Shown here one piece after another: positions 8,017 through 16,969 of a stretch of DNA of 64,000 nucleotides. Position numbers and translations under genes: made by a program. The notes beneath the pieces are model-generated. The model saw nothing but the letters and a program-made list of their open reading frames with translations, was not told the DNA's origin and made no database searches. The stretch is taken from NCBI RefSeq assembly GCF_007049795.1, contig NZ_SCFY01000019.1:26625-90624 (forward strand), given 5' to 3'. This DNA is from Ectopseudomonas mendocina. Its GTDB lineage: Bacteria; Pseudomonadota; Gammaproteobacteria; Pseudomonadales; Pseudomonadaceae. The first letter of the stretch is position 1. Each line of letters opens with the position of its first letter.

Positions 8017-9249
8017 TCACTGCAGGCTGAGCACTTCGCCGCGCTCCTGGATCCATTCGTCATGGCTGGGCGCGGCCTGTTCGCCGCTCATGCGGTGGAT
8101 GATCTCGAAGTAATGTTGCTTGAGGGTGTCACGCATGATCTGTTCACGCTTGCGCACGCGCACGGCGTAGATGCTCTGCAGATTCTGATGGTCGAAATCG
8201 CGCCATTGCTGCTCGTCCTTGAGCAGCTGGTAGCGGTGGCCTTCGAGTGCGGCGATCAGGGTTTCGGCGTCGGTGCTGGCGCTACGCCTGACGGCATCGG
8301 CCCATTGCTGGACGACGGTGTAGGCAGAGGCCGCGGTACCGCCCGGATACTCCTGATGCTCGCGCAGATAGCGTTCGACGAAGCGTTGGCCGGCCTCGCT
8401 GTTTTCCAGTTTCGGGGTGTCCCAGGTCCAGGTTTCGGTACCTATCACGTCTTCCATCACCTGCGGGCCAACCTGCTGGACCAGGCTCTTGGTCAGATTC
8501 GGCACGATGATCTGCATGCGCTGCTTCAGGCCCATGTTGTGAGCCATGCGCATGCTGCGTTGCAGGTTGTCGCCGAGTAGCGCCAGGACCAGCACGTCAG
8601 CACCGCTCGCCGCAGCCTTGTCCATGGCGGCGCGGTATTGCTCGCGGCGCAACGGGCCGGGGGGCAGGGCGCTGCGGCCATGACGGGCACGGTCAGCGCT
8701 GCCGGTGGCCAGGCGCAGGGTCTGCTCGATGCTGCGACCCCAGGCATCGTCGATGACGATGTAGTGATAACGCTGGCGCGGCAGATGCCAGGACAGGTAC
8801 TCGCCGAGCACCCGCGCACTCATCCAGGCGCTGCCGGATTCGCGAAACAGGTAGCGCTGGCCGGCCTGGCCGGTGACTTCGTTGGCGTAACCAAGGGTAG
8901 CGAAATACAGCAGACCCAACTCGCGGGCCCGTTGCCCGGCGGCGATGGCCTCTTCGCTGGTGGCGCTGCCGAAGACCATACGTGCACCCTGGCTGGCGAA
9001 GTGGTCGACGTTGCGTGTGGCCTGGGCAGCGTTGGAGTCGGTGTTCTCGCTGAGCAGTTCCAGCGACTGGCCGAGCAGGCCCCCTTGCTGGTTGATCGCC
9101 TCGACGGCGAGCAGGGCGCCGCGGCGCAGCTCCAGGCCTTCATCCTTGTAGTTGCCGGTTCGCGGATAGTTGAGGCCAATCTTCAGGCTTTCGGCCTTCG
9201 CCTGGCCAAGCAACGCGGCCAGTAGCAGTGCGAGCAGTACGCGTCCCAT
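8017..9249 (-). CDS. Branched-chain-type ABC substrate-binding protein, PQQ-system associated
   Basis: Encodes 410 residues with a signal peptide (VLLALLLAALLGQAKA) and a type-1 periplasmic binding fold of the LivJ class (LKIGLNYPRTGNYKDEGLELRRGALLAVEAINQQGG). No transporter subunits are adjacent. A related binding-protein family is linked to PQQ alcohol dehydrogenase systems, so it may sense or bind an alcohol or oxidation product. The ATG at 9249 was chosen because AAGGAG lies at correct spacing; the nearer ATG at 9255 would be too close. It is divergent from pedH across a 248-bp region. Confidence 0.8.
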   Translation of the reverse strand: MGRVLLALLLAALLGQAKAESLKIGLNYPRTGNYKDEGLELRRGALLAVEAINQQGGLLGQSLELLSENTDSNAAQATRNVDHFASQGARMVFGSATSEEAIAAGQRARELGLLYFATLGYANEVTGQAGQRYLFRESGSAWMSARVLGEYLSWHLPRQRYHYIVIDDAWGRSIEQTLRLATGSADRARHGRSALPPGPLRREQYRAAMDKAAASGADVLVLALLGDNLQRSMRMAHNMGLKQRMQIIVPNLTKSLVQQVGPQVMEDVIGTETWTWDTPKLENSEAGQRFVERYLREHQEYPGGTAASAYTVVQQWADAVRRSASTDAETLIAALEGHRYQLLKDEQQWRDFDHQNLQSIYAVRVRKREQIMRDTLKQHYFEIIHRMSGEQAAPSHDEWIQERGEVLSLQ

Positions 9250-9410
9250 GGGCATTCTCCTTATGGTTGGGAGGTGCCTTTCTACGGGCCGCGTCATCCC
9301 TGCACCATGGGCTTTTGGTGGCGCCTGGTTGCTACTTGCGGCGATCTGTCCGGGGGCGGGTACGGCAGGTATTGCTACCAAGGAACGAGGAAAATCGGCT
9401 GGGGGTGCAA

Positions 9411-9466
9411 TTGTTGGGGGACCCGGGTGAGCCAAGAATTTGCGGCAGACCGGGAAAATTTCCCGG
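9411..9466 (+). promoter_or_regulatory. pedH promoter region with candidate operator
   Basis: TTGTTG (9411-9416) and AAGAAT (9434-9439), 17 bases apart, form a weak sigma70-like promoter. CCGGGAAA-ATT-TCCCGG (9450-9466) would then lie just downstream of the start of transcription, a repressor position. The same arms and spacer occur upstream of exaA. The promoter call is tentative; the shared palindrome is directly seen. Confidence 0.45.
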
Positions 9467-9497
9467 CAATAACAATGAACCCGCAGAGGTAGCCGCA

Positions 9498-11273
9498 ATG
9501 AAACACGCCGGTCTTCGCCAGCCTTTCCTCCTCACCGCACTCTGTGCCGCCATGCTGTTGCCGTCCGCCGCCGCGCTGGCGGTCACCGACGCCGAGATTC
9601 TCAAGGACGCCACCACCACCGACGAGATCGTCACCAACGGCCTCGGCTTGCAGGGCCAGCGTTACAGCCCGCTGAACATCCTCAACGAGCAGAACGTCAA
9701 GGAACTGCGCCCGGTCTGGACCATGTCCTTCGGTGGTGAGAAGCAGCGTGGTCAGCAGGCGCAGCCGCTGATCAAGGACGGTGTGATGTACGTCACCGCC
9801 TCCTATTCGCGGGTGTTCGCCGTCGATGCGCGCACCGGGCGTGAGCTGTGGCAGTACGAAGCGCGCCTGCCGGACGATATCCGTCCCTGCTGCGACGTGA
9901 TCAACCGGGGTGTCGCCCTGTATGACGATTTGGTGATCTTCGGCACCCTCGATGCCAAGCTGGTGGCGTTGAACAAGGACACCGGCAAGGTGGTATGGCG
10001 CAAGAACGTCGCCGATCACAAGGCGGGTTACTCCATCACCGCGGCGCCGCTGGTGGTTAACGGCAAGCTGATCACTGGCGTCTCCGGTGGTGAGTTCGGC
10101 GTGGTCGGCAAGATCGAAGCCTACGATCCGAAGAACGGTGAGCTGCTCTGGAGTCGCCCGACCGTCGAAGGTCACATGGGTTACGTCTACAAGGACGGCA
10201 AGGCCGTCGAGAATGGCATCAGTGGTGGCGAGGCCGGCAAGACCTGGCCGGGCGACCTGTGGAAGACCGGCGGCGCCGCGCCCTGGCTCGGCGGCTACTA
10301 CGATGCCGACACCAATCTGCTGTTCTTCGGTACCGGCAACCCGGCACCGTGGAACTCGCACCTGCGTCCTGGCGACAACCTCTATTCCTCCTCGCGCCTG
10401 GCACTGAACCCGGACGACGGCAGCATCAAATGGCACTTCCAGACCACGCCGCACGACGGCTGGGACTTCGACGGCGTCAACGAGCTGATCTCCTTCGACT
10501 ACCAGGAAGGCGGTAAAACCATCAAGGCAGCTGCGACCGCCGACCGTAACGGCTTCTTCTACGTGCTCGACCGCACCAACGGCAAGTTCATCCGTGGCTT
10601 CCCCTTCGTCGACAAGATCACCTGGGCCAAGGGTCTGGACAAGAATGGCCGGCCGATCTACGACGACAGCAACCGTCCGGGTTCGCCGAGCGCGAAGGAG
10701 AAGGGCACGAGCGTGTTCTCCGCTCCGGCCTTCCTCGGCGCGAAGAACTGGATGCCCATGGCCTACAGCCAGGACACCGGCCTGTTCTACGTGCCGTCCA
10801 ACGAGTGGGGCATGGACATCTGGAACGAGGACATCGCCTACAAGAAGGGCGCGGCCTACCTGGGTGCCGGCTTTACCATCAAGCCGCTCAACGAGGACTA
10901 CATCGGCGTGTTGCGCGCCATCGACCCGAAAACTGGCAAGGAAGTGTGGCGCCATAAGAACTACGCGCCGCTGTGGGGCGGGGTGCTGACCACCAAGGGC
11001 AACCTGGTGTTCACCGGCAACCCGGAAGGCTACCTGCAGGCGTTCAATGCCAAGACCGGTGAGAAAGTCTGGGAATTCCAGACCGGCTCGGGCGTGATCG
11101 GCTCGCCGGTAACCTGGGAAATGGACGGCGAGCAGTATGTCTCCGTCTTGTCCGGCTGGGGCGGTGCGGTACCGCTGTGGGGCGGCGAGGTGGCCAAGCG
11201 CGTCAAGCACCTGAACCAGGGCGGCATGCTCTGGACCTTCAAGCTGCCGAAGGAGCTGGTGGCCAAGCACTGA
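9498..11273 (+). CDS. pedH: PQQ-dependent alcohol dehydrogenase, lanthanide type (PedH-like)
   Basis: A 591-residue paralogue of the exaA product. A signal peptide (PFLLTALCAAMLLPSAAALA) precedes the propeller, and the PQQ-contacting Cys pair is in DDIRPCCDV. The catalytic Asp is D323 in HDGWDFDGVNE, with Asp325 two residues later. That extra Asp is the marker of lanthanide-dependent quinoproteins, and the position equals D325 reported for P. putida PedH. It should oxidise alcohols and aldehydes when rare-earth ions are available. The ATG at 9498 has GAGGT upstream and precedes the signal peptide; the longer in-frame opening adds unrelated sequence. The aldehyde dehydrogenase gene follows as in P. 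putida. Confidence 0.93.
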   Translation: MKHAGLRQPFLLTALCAAMLLPSAAALAVTDAEILKDATTTDEIVTNGLGLQGQRYSPLNILNEQNVKELRPVWTMSFGGEKQRGQQAQPLIKDGVMYVTASYSRVFAVDARTGRELWQYEARLPDDIRPCCDVINRGVALYDDLVIFGTLDAKLVALNKDTGKVVWRKNVADHKAGYSITAAPLVVNGKLITGVSGGEFGVVGKIEAYDPKNGELLWSRPTVEGHMGYVYKDGKAVENGISGGEAGKTWPGDLWKTGGAAPWLGGYYDADTNLLFFGTGNPAPWNSHLRPGDNLYSSSRLALNPDDGSIKWHFQTTPHDGWDFDGVNELISFDYQEGGKTIKAAATADRNGFFYVLDRTNGKFIRGFPFVDKITWAKGLDKNGRPIYDDSNRPGSPSAKEKGTSVFSAPAFLGAKNWMPMAYSQDTGLFYVPSNEWGMDIWNEDIAYKKGAAYLGAGFTIKPLNEDYIGVLRAIDPKTGKEVWRHKNYAPLWGGVLTTKGNLVFTGNPEGYLQAFNAKTGEKVWEFQTGSGVIGSPVTWEMDGEQYVSVLSGWGGAVPLWGGEVAKRVKHLNQGGMLWTFKLPKELVAKH

Positions 11274-11289
11274 TCGCATGAGGTCTCAG

Positions 11290-11323
11290 ACGATGGCCGG
11301 ACTCTGTCCGGCCATCGTCGTTT
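11290..11323 (+). terminator. Hairpin terminator of pedH
   Basis: An 11-bp perfect stem CGATGGCCGGA/TCCGGCCATCG (11291-11301/11307-11317) with a five-base loop is followed by a short T-containing tract. Directly after it are three tandem copies of GCTTCTG (11327-11347). The rest of the 336-bp gap up to exaC is promoter DNA. Confidence 0.75.
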
Positions 11324-11481
11324 CTAGCTTCTGGCTTCTGGCTTCTGGCTGCCAGCGCCGAGCCGCTGCGAAATGCCACGGGCTAATTTTCCTGGTTTGG
11401 AACGCAAGACCAGGCCAACGGGTCTAGCCTTTAGCTTCCATCGCCTCGTACCTCGCTACCAAAGGCCCGTGCCAGACCGCT

Positions 11482-11549
11482 CTACTACCAAATGACTAGG
11501 CTATCTGTGCCATGGGCGCATACCGAGGTTTTCAGGGGCTTCCTAAGAT
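11482..11549 (+). promoter_or_regulatory. Activator-type promoter of exaC
   Basis: CTACTACCAAATGACTAG (11482-11499) is followed 45 bases later by a -10-like TAAGAT (11544-11549). Sequence and spacing match the promoter of the cytochrome c550 gene at 4201-4268, and the distance to the start codon is also nearly equal (about 110 bases). ErbR/AgmR-type control is the likely reading. Confidence 0.55.
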
Positions 11550-11609
11550 CGAACCATGACTCGCTTCCCAGACTGGCAGCGGGCTCCGACAACAAGAGAG
11601 GTCAGCATC

Positions 11610-13130
<1,521 letters not shown>

Positions 13131-13587
13131 TAGCCAGCACACGATCTGCTGCGCGTCGGCCCTACTGCGTTAGAAGCAGGCTCGGAATGCTCATGTACAA
13201 AAGTACACTCCGCTTCCTCACCTGCTTCTGCCTTGTAGGTCTCTAGCTCGCAAGATCGTGAGCCGGCTATGTACCAAAGGCGGCACGCTCGCTCCGGTGC
13301 GCCGCCTCTTGCCAGGCGAACAACCCTACCCGGGTGGATCTGCAGGCAGCCATGGGCCTGAACGGCAGCAGATCCTTATCGCGACGCGGCTTCGGCCGCG
13401 TTTTTTATTGGCGCATGTTTCAGCTCGGGCTATGACTGGAACCTTCCAGGCGCGAGGCATGCCTACTGATAGCGTCACCTACCAATGCCAGTGCCGATTC
13501 ATCCCAAAGTACCATTTGGCCTCTTGCCTGGCGGGGGCTTAATGGGGTTGCCGGAATGCCCCGGCTTCATAAAAAGAGGACCGCACC
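13131..13587. other. Intergenic region between exaC and pqqA with long hairpin and terminator
   Basis: The 457-bp gap has no convincing gene. At 13141-13259 is a long nested inverted repeat: ACGATCT/AGATCGT outside, CCTAC/GTAGG, GAAGCAGG/CCTGCTTC, and TGTAC-AAAA-GTACA at the tip. At 13384-13407 is a clear intrinsic terminator (ACGCGGC-TTCG-GCCGCG then TTTTTT). The last 180 bp should hold the pqqA promoter and leader, but I see no strong consensus there. Confidence 0.7.
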
Positions 13588-13659
13588 ATGTGGACTAAAC
13601 CCGCTTACACCGATCTGCGCATTGGCTTCGAAGTGACCATGTATTTCGCCAACCGTTGA
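13588..13659 (+). CDS. pqqA: PQQ precursor peptide PqqA
   Basis: A 23-residue ribosomal precursor peptide, starting [16 protein letters not shown]. It contains the conserved Glu15 and Tyr19 (E-X3-Y) that PqqE cross-links to start PQQ synthesis. AGAGGA lies seven bases before the ATG. Length and both reactive residues match the family. It leads the pqqABCDE operon and is too short for ordinary gene calling. Confidence 0.97.
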
Positions 13660-13706
13660 TCGCTCCTGGCCCCGGCTCGTCCGGGGCATCCCCGCTGGTG
13701 ACTTCC

Positions 13707-14621
13707 ATGCATATCCAGATTCTCGGTTCCGCCGCTGGCGGCGGCTTTCCCCAGTGGAACTGCAACTGCCGCAACTGCCGCGGCGTGCGTGCCGGTACCC
13801 TGCGGGCGCAGCCGCGCACGCAATCGTCCATCGCCATTTCCGATGACGGTGAGCAGTGGATCCTGTGCAATGCCTCGCCGGACATCCGTGCGCAGATCGA
13901 AGCCTTTCCGGCGCTGCAACCAGCGCGCAAGCTGCGTGACACCGCCATCGCCGGCATCGTCCTGCTCGATAGCCAGATCGACCATTGCACCGGTCTGCTT
14001 ACCCTGCGCGAAGGTTGCCCGCATCAGGTCTGGTGTACCGAGATGGTGCATCAGGACCTGACCACCGGTTTTCCGCTGTTCAACATGCTCAGCCACTGGA
14101 ATGGCGGCCTGCAGCACCAGTTGATCGAGCTGGATGCAAAACCCTTCAGTATTCCCGCCTGTCCTGCGCTGAGCATCACCGCCATCGCCCTGCGCAGCAG
14201 TGCGCCGCCGTATTCGCCGCATCGGGGCAATCCGCACCCGGGGGACAACATCGGCCTGTTCATCGAGGACCGTCGCAGCGGCCGCAGCCTGTTCTACGCG
14301 CCGGGGCTGGGCCAGGTAGACGAGCACCTGCTGGGCTGGATGCGCCGCGCGGACTGCCTGCTGGTCGATGGCACGCTGTGGCGTGACGATGAGATGCGCG
14401 TGTGTGAGGTGGGCGACAAGCTCGGCAGTGAGATGGGCCACCTGTGCCAGAGCGGCCCTGGCGGCATGATCGAGGTGCTCGACGGCCTGCCCTCCGCGCG
14501 CAAGATCCTTATCCATATCAACAACACCAACCCGATTCTCGACCTGGACTCGCCCGAGCGCACCGAACTGGACGCCCACGGCATCGAGGTCGCGTTCGAT
14601 GGCATGAGCATCGTTTTGTAG
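13707..14621 (+). CDS. pqqB: PqqB, metallo-beta-lactamase-fold PQQ biosynthesis protein
   Basis: Encodes 304 residues. The start at 13707 gives the conserved N-terminus MHIQILGSAAGGGFPQWNC followed by the CNCRNCRG cysteine motif. Family features include SQIDHCTGLL and the C-terminal HINNTNPILD. PqqB is a non-haem iron hydroxylase acting on the cross-linked Glu-Tyr intermediate. The gene follows pqqA by 47 bases and is full length. Confidence 0.96.
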   Translation: MHIQILGSAAGGGFPQWNCNCRNCRGVRAGTLRAQPRTQSSIAISDDGEQWILCNASPDIRAQIEAFPALQPARKLRDTAIAGIVLLDSQIDHCTGLLTLREGCPHQVWCTEMVHQDLTTGFPLFNMLSHWNGGLQHQLIELDAKPFSIPACPALSITAIALRSSAPPYSPHRGNPHPGDNIGLFIEDRRSGRSLFYAPGLGQVDEHLLGWMRRADCLLVDGTLWRDDEMRVCEVGDKLGSEMGHLCQSGPGGMIEVLDGLPSARKILIHINNTNPILDLDSPERTELDAHGIEVAFDGMSIVL

Positions 14622-14663
14622 AGTGTGCGGGCCCGCTCAGGCCGTGCGTACCTTGAAGAATGC

Positions 14664-14685
14664 TGGTGCGCACGGCGCACCCTAC
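14664..14685 (-). repeat. REP palindrome between pqqB and pqqC
   Basis: The core GGTGCGC-ACG-GCGCACC followed by CTAC, inverted relative to the copy at 6403. A degenerate partner (GGCCGTGCGTACC, about 14640-14652) lies upstream, so this may be a decayed doublet. Confidence 0.7.
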
Positions 14686-14708
14686 GGCAACGCGTATCGG
14701 AGATACTG

Positions 14709-15461
14709 ATGAGCCAACCTGCCATGACCCCTGCCGAGTTCGAGCAGGCGCTGCGCGCCAAGGGCGCGCTGTATCACATCCATCACCCGTTCCACCGCGC
14801 CATGTACGAAGGGCGCGCCACCCGTGAGCAGATCCAGGGCTGGGTGGCCAATCGTTTCTACTACCAGGTCAATATCCCGCTGAAGGATGCGGCGATCCTC
14901 GCCAACTGCCCGGATCGCGAAACCCGGCGCGAGTGGATTCAGCGCATCCTCGACCATGACGGTGCGCCCGGAGAAGAGGGCGGTATCGAGGCCTGGCTGC
15001 GCCTGGCCGAGTCCGTCGGTCTCGACCGTGATCAGGTGCTGTCGCAGGAGCTGGTGCTGCCTGGCGTGCGCTTCGCCGTCGATGCCTACGTCAACTTCGC
15101 TCGTCGCGCCAACTGGCAGGAAGCGGCCAGCAGTTCGCTGACCGAGCTGTTCGCCCCACAGATCCACCAGTCGCGCCTGGATGCCTGGCCGCAGCATTAC
15201 CCGTGGATCGACGCTACCGGCTACGACTACTTCCGCAAGCGTCTGAAAGAGGCGCGCCGCGATGTCGAACACGGCCTGCGCATCACCCTCGAACACTACC
15301 TCACGCGCGAAGCGCAGGAGCGCATGCTGCAGATCCTGCAATTCAAGCTCGACGTGCTGTGGAGCATGCTCGACGCCATGAGCATGGCCTACGAGCTGCA
15401 GCGTCCGCCGTATCACACCGTGACCGCCGAGCGCGCTTGGCATCGGGGGATCGCCTTATGA
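14709..15461 (+). CDS. pqqC: PqqC, pyrroloquinoline-quinone synthase
   Basis: A 250-residue cofactorless oxidase of the PqqC/TENA fold that carries out the last ring closure and eight-electron oxidation to PQQ. Recognisable segments are YHIHHPFHRAMYEGRATREQIQGWVANRFYYQ, ILDHDG and the C-terminal LDVLWSMLDAMSMAY. The ATG at 14709 is preceded by GGAGAT. The length matches the family. REP elements sit on both sides of the gene. Confidence 0.96.
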   Translation: MSQPAMTPAEFEQALRAKGALYHIHHPFHRAMYEGRATREQIQGWVANRFYYQVNIPLKDAAILANCPDRETRREWIQRILDHDGAPGEEGGIEAWLRLAESVGLDRDQVLSQELVLPGVRFAVDAYVNFARRANWQEAASSSLTELFAPQIHQSRLDAWPQHYPWIDATGYDYFRKRLKEARRDVEHGLRITLEHYLTREAQERMLQILQFKLDVLWSMLDAMSMAYELQRPPYHTVTAERAWHRGIAL

Positions 15462-15474
15462 GTATCGAGCGAGC

Positions 15475-15545
15475 GGTGCGCACGGCGCACCCTACGGCCG
15501 CATTTCCGTTCGACGCGCCCTTTGTAGGGTGCGCCGCGCGCACCA
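15475..15545. repeat. REP doublet (REPIN) between pqqC and pqqD
   Basis: Two facing copies: GGTGCGCACGGCGCACC then CTAC at 15475-15495, and GTAG then a G/C-variant of the same core at 15524-15545. They fill nearly the whole 100-bp pqqC-pqqD gap and would form a long hairpin in the operon transcript. Confidence 0.8.
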
Positions 15546-15561
15546 GTCAGGAGCCCGAACA

Positions 15562-15843
15562 ATGACTGCTGTCATCCTCCCACCCAGCGTGCCCTCCATC
15601 CGCCGCGGCTTCCGCCTGCAGTTCGAGCCGGCGCAAGGTTGCCACGTGCTGCTCTATCCGGAGGGCATGATCAAGCTCAACGACAGCGCCAGCGAAATTC
15701 TCCAGCAGGTCGACGGCAAGCGCTCGGTGGCCGAGATCATCGGCAACCTGCACCAGCGCTTCCCCGATGTGCCCGGTATCGACGAAGACATTCTTGCCTT
15801 CATGGAGGTGGCCCATGCTCAGTTCTGGATCGAGCTTCGCTAA
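15562..15843 (+). CDS. pqqD: PqqD, PqqA-binding chaperone
   Basis: A 93-residue RiPP recognition element protein that binds PqqA and presents it to PqqE. The family signature is the segment around RGFRLQFEPAQGCHVLLYPEGMIKLNDSASEIL, ending in a helix-rich half. The ATG at 15562 is preceded by AGGAGCC. The pqqE start lies inside its 3' end (29-base overlap), so the two are translationally coupled. Confidence 0.95.
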   Translation: MTAVILPPSVPSIRRGFRLQFEPAQGCHVLLYPEGMIKLNDSASEILQQVDGKRSVAEIIGNLHQRFPDVPGIDEDILAFMEVAHAQFWIELR

Positions 15844-16969
15844 GGCAGGTCATGAACCAGGGCCACCGCTGTGGCTGCTGGCGGAGCTGACCTACCGCTG
15901 CCCGCTGCAGTGCCCGTACTGCTCCAACCCGCTGGATTTCTCCCAGCAGGGCGCAGAGTTGTCGACCGCCGAATGGATCGAGGTATTCCGCCAGGCCCGT
16001 GAACTGGGGGCGGCGCAGCTGGGCTTCTCCGGCGGTGAGCCGCTGGTGCGCCAGGATCTGGCCGAGCTGATCGCTGCGGCGCGCGGTCTGGGCTATTACA
16101 CCAACCTGATCACCTCCGGCATCGGCCTGACCGAAGCACGTATCGCCGAGTTCGCCGATGCCGGGCTCGATCATATTCAGATCAGCTTTCAGGCTGCCGA
16201 CGAGGAAGTGAACAACCTGCTGGCCGGCTCGAAGAAGGCCTTCGCGCAGAAACTGGCGATGGCCCGTGCGGTCAAGGCGCACGGCTACCCGATGGTGCTC
16301 AACTTCGTCACCCATCGACATAACATCGACAATATCGAGCGCATCATCGAGCTGTGCCTGGAGTTGGAGGCGGATTTCGTCGAGCTCGCCACCTGCCAGT
16401 TCTACGGCTGGGCCGAGTTGAACCGGGCCGGGCTGCTTCCGACCCGCGCGCAACTGGAGCGCGCCGAGCGCATCACCAATCAGTGGCGCGACAAGCTGGC
16501 GGCCGAGAACCACCCGTGCAAGCTGATCTTCGTCACCCCGGACTACTACGAGGAGCGCCCCAAGGCCTGTATGAACGGTTGGGGCAACCTGTTCCTCGAC
16601 ATCACCCCTGACGGCACGGCGCTGCCTTGCCACAGCGCGCGGCAGTTGCCGGTGCAGTTTCCTAATGTGCGCGAGCACAGTCTCGAACATATCTGGCGGC
16701 ATTCCTTCGGTTTCAACCGCTTCCGCGGTGACGACTGGATGCCCGAGCCGTGTCGTTCGTGCGACGAGAAGGGCAAGGATTTCGGCGGCTGTCGCTGCCA
16801 GGCCTTCATGCTCACCGGCGATGCCAGTAACGCCGACCCGGTGTGCAGCAAGTCGGCGCACCATGGCGTGATTCTCGCTGCACGTCAGCAGGCCGATGAG
16901 GCACCGCTTGGGCTGGATGCCCTGCAGTATCGCAACGAGAAGGCCTCACGAATCATATGCAAAGCGTAA
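15815..16969 (+). CDS. pqqE: PqqE, radical SAM Glu-Tyr cross-linking enzyme
   Basis: A 384-residue radical SAM enzyme with a SPASM domain. The cluster motif is C29-X3-C33-X2-C36 (CPLQCPYC), followed by the SAM-binding GFSGGEPLVRQD. The auxiliary cluster cysteines lie in the C-terminal third (ACMNGWGN, LPCHSA, PCRSCDEKGKDFGGCRCQ). It forms the C-C bond between Glu15 and Tyr19 of PqqA. The ATG at 15815 has GGAGG at the right spacing inside pqqD. Its 3' end overlaps the peptidase gene by 13 bases. Confidence 0.96.
   Translation: MLSSGSSFAKAGHEPGPPLWLLAELTYRCPLQCPYCSNPLDFSQQGAELSTAEWIEVFRQARELGAAQLGFSGGEPLVRQDLAELIAAARGLGYYTNLITSGIGLTEARIAEFADAGLDHIQISFQAADEEVNNLLAGSKKAFAQKLAMARAVKAHGYPMVLNFVTHRHNIDNIERIIELCLELEADFVELATCQFYGWAELNRAGLLPTRAQLERAERITNQWRDKLAAENHPCKLIFVTPDYYEERPKACMNGWGNLFLDITPDGTALPCHSARQLPVQFPNVREHSLEHIWRHSFGFNRFRGDDWMPEPCRSCDEKGKDFGGCRCQAFMLTGDASNADPVCSKSAHHGVILAARQQADEAPLGLDALQYRNEKASRIICKA

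Noticed and set aside
9375..11279. 634-codon open frame on the minus strand opposite pedH
   Set aside because: It mirrors the pedH coding sequence; high-GC codon use leaves the opposite strand open. No ribosome site or family resemblance.
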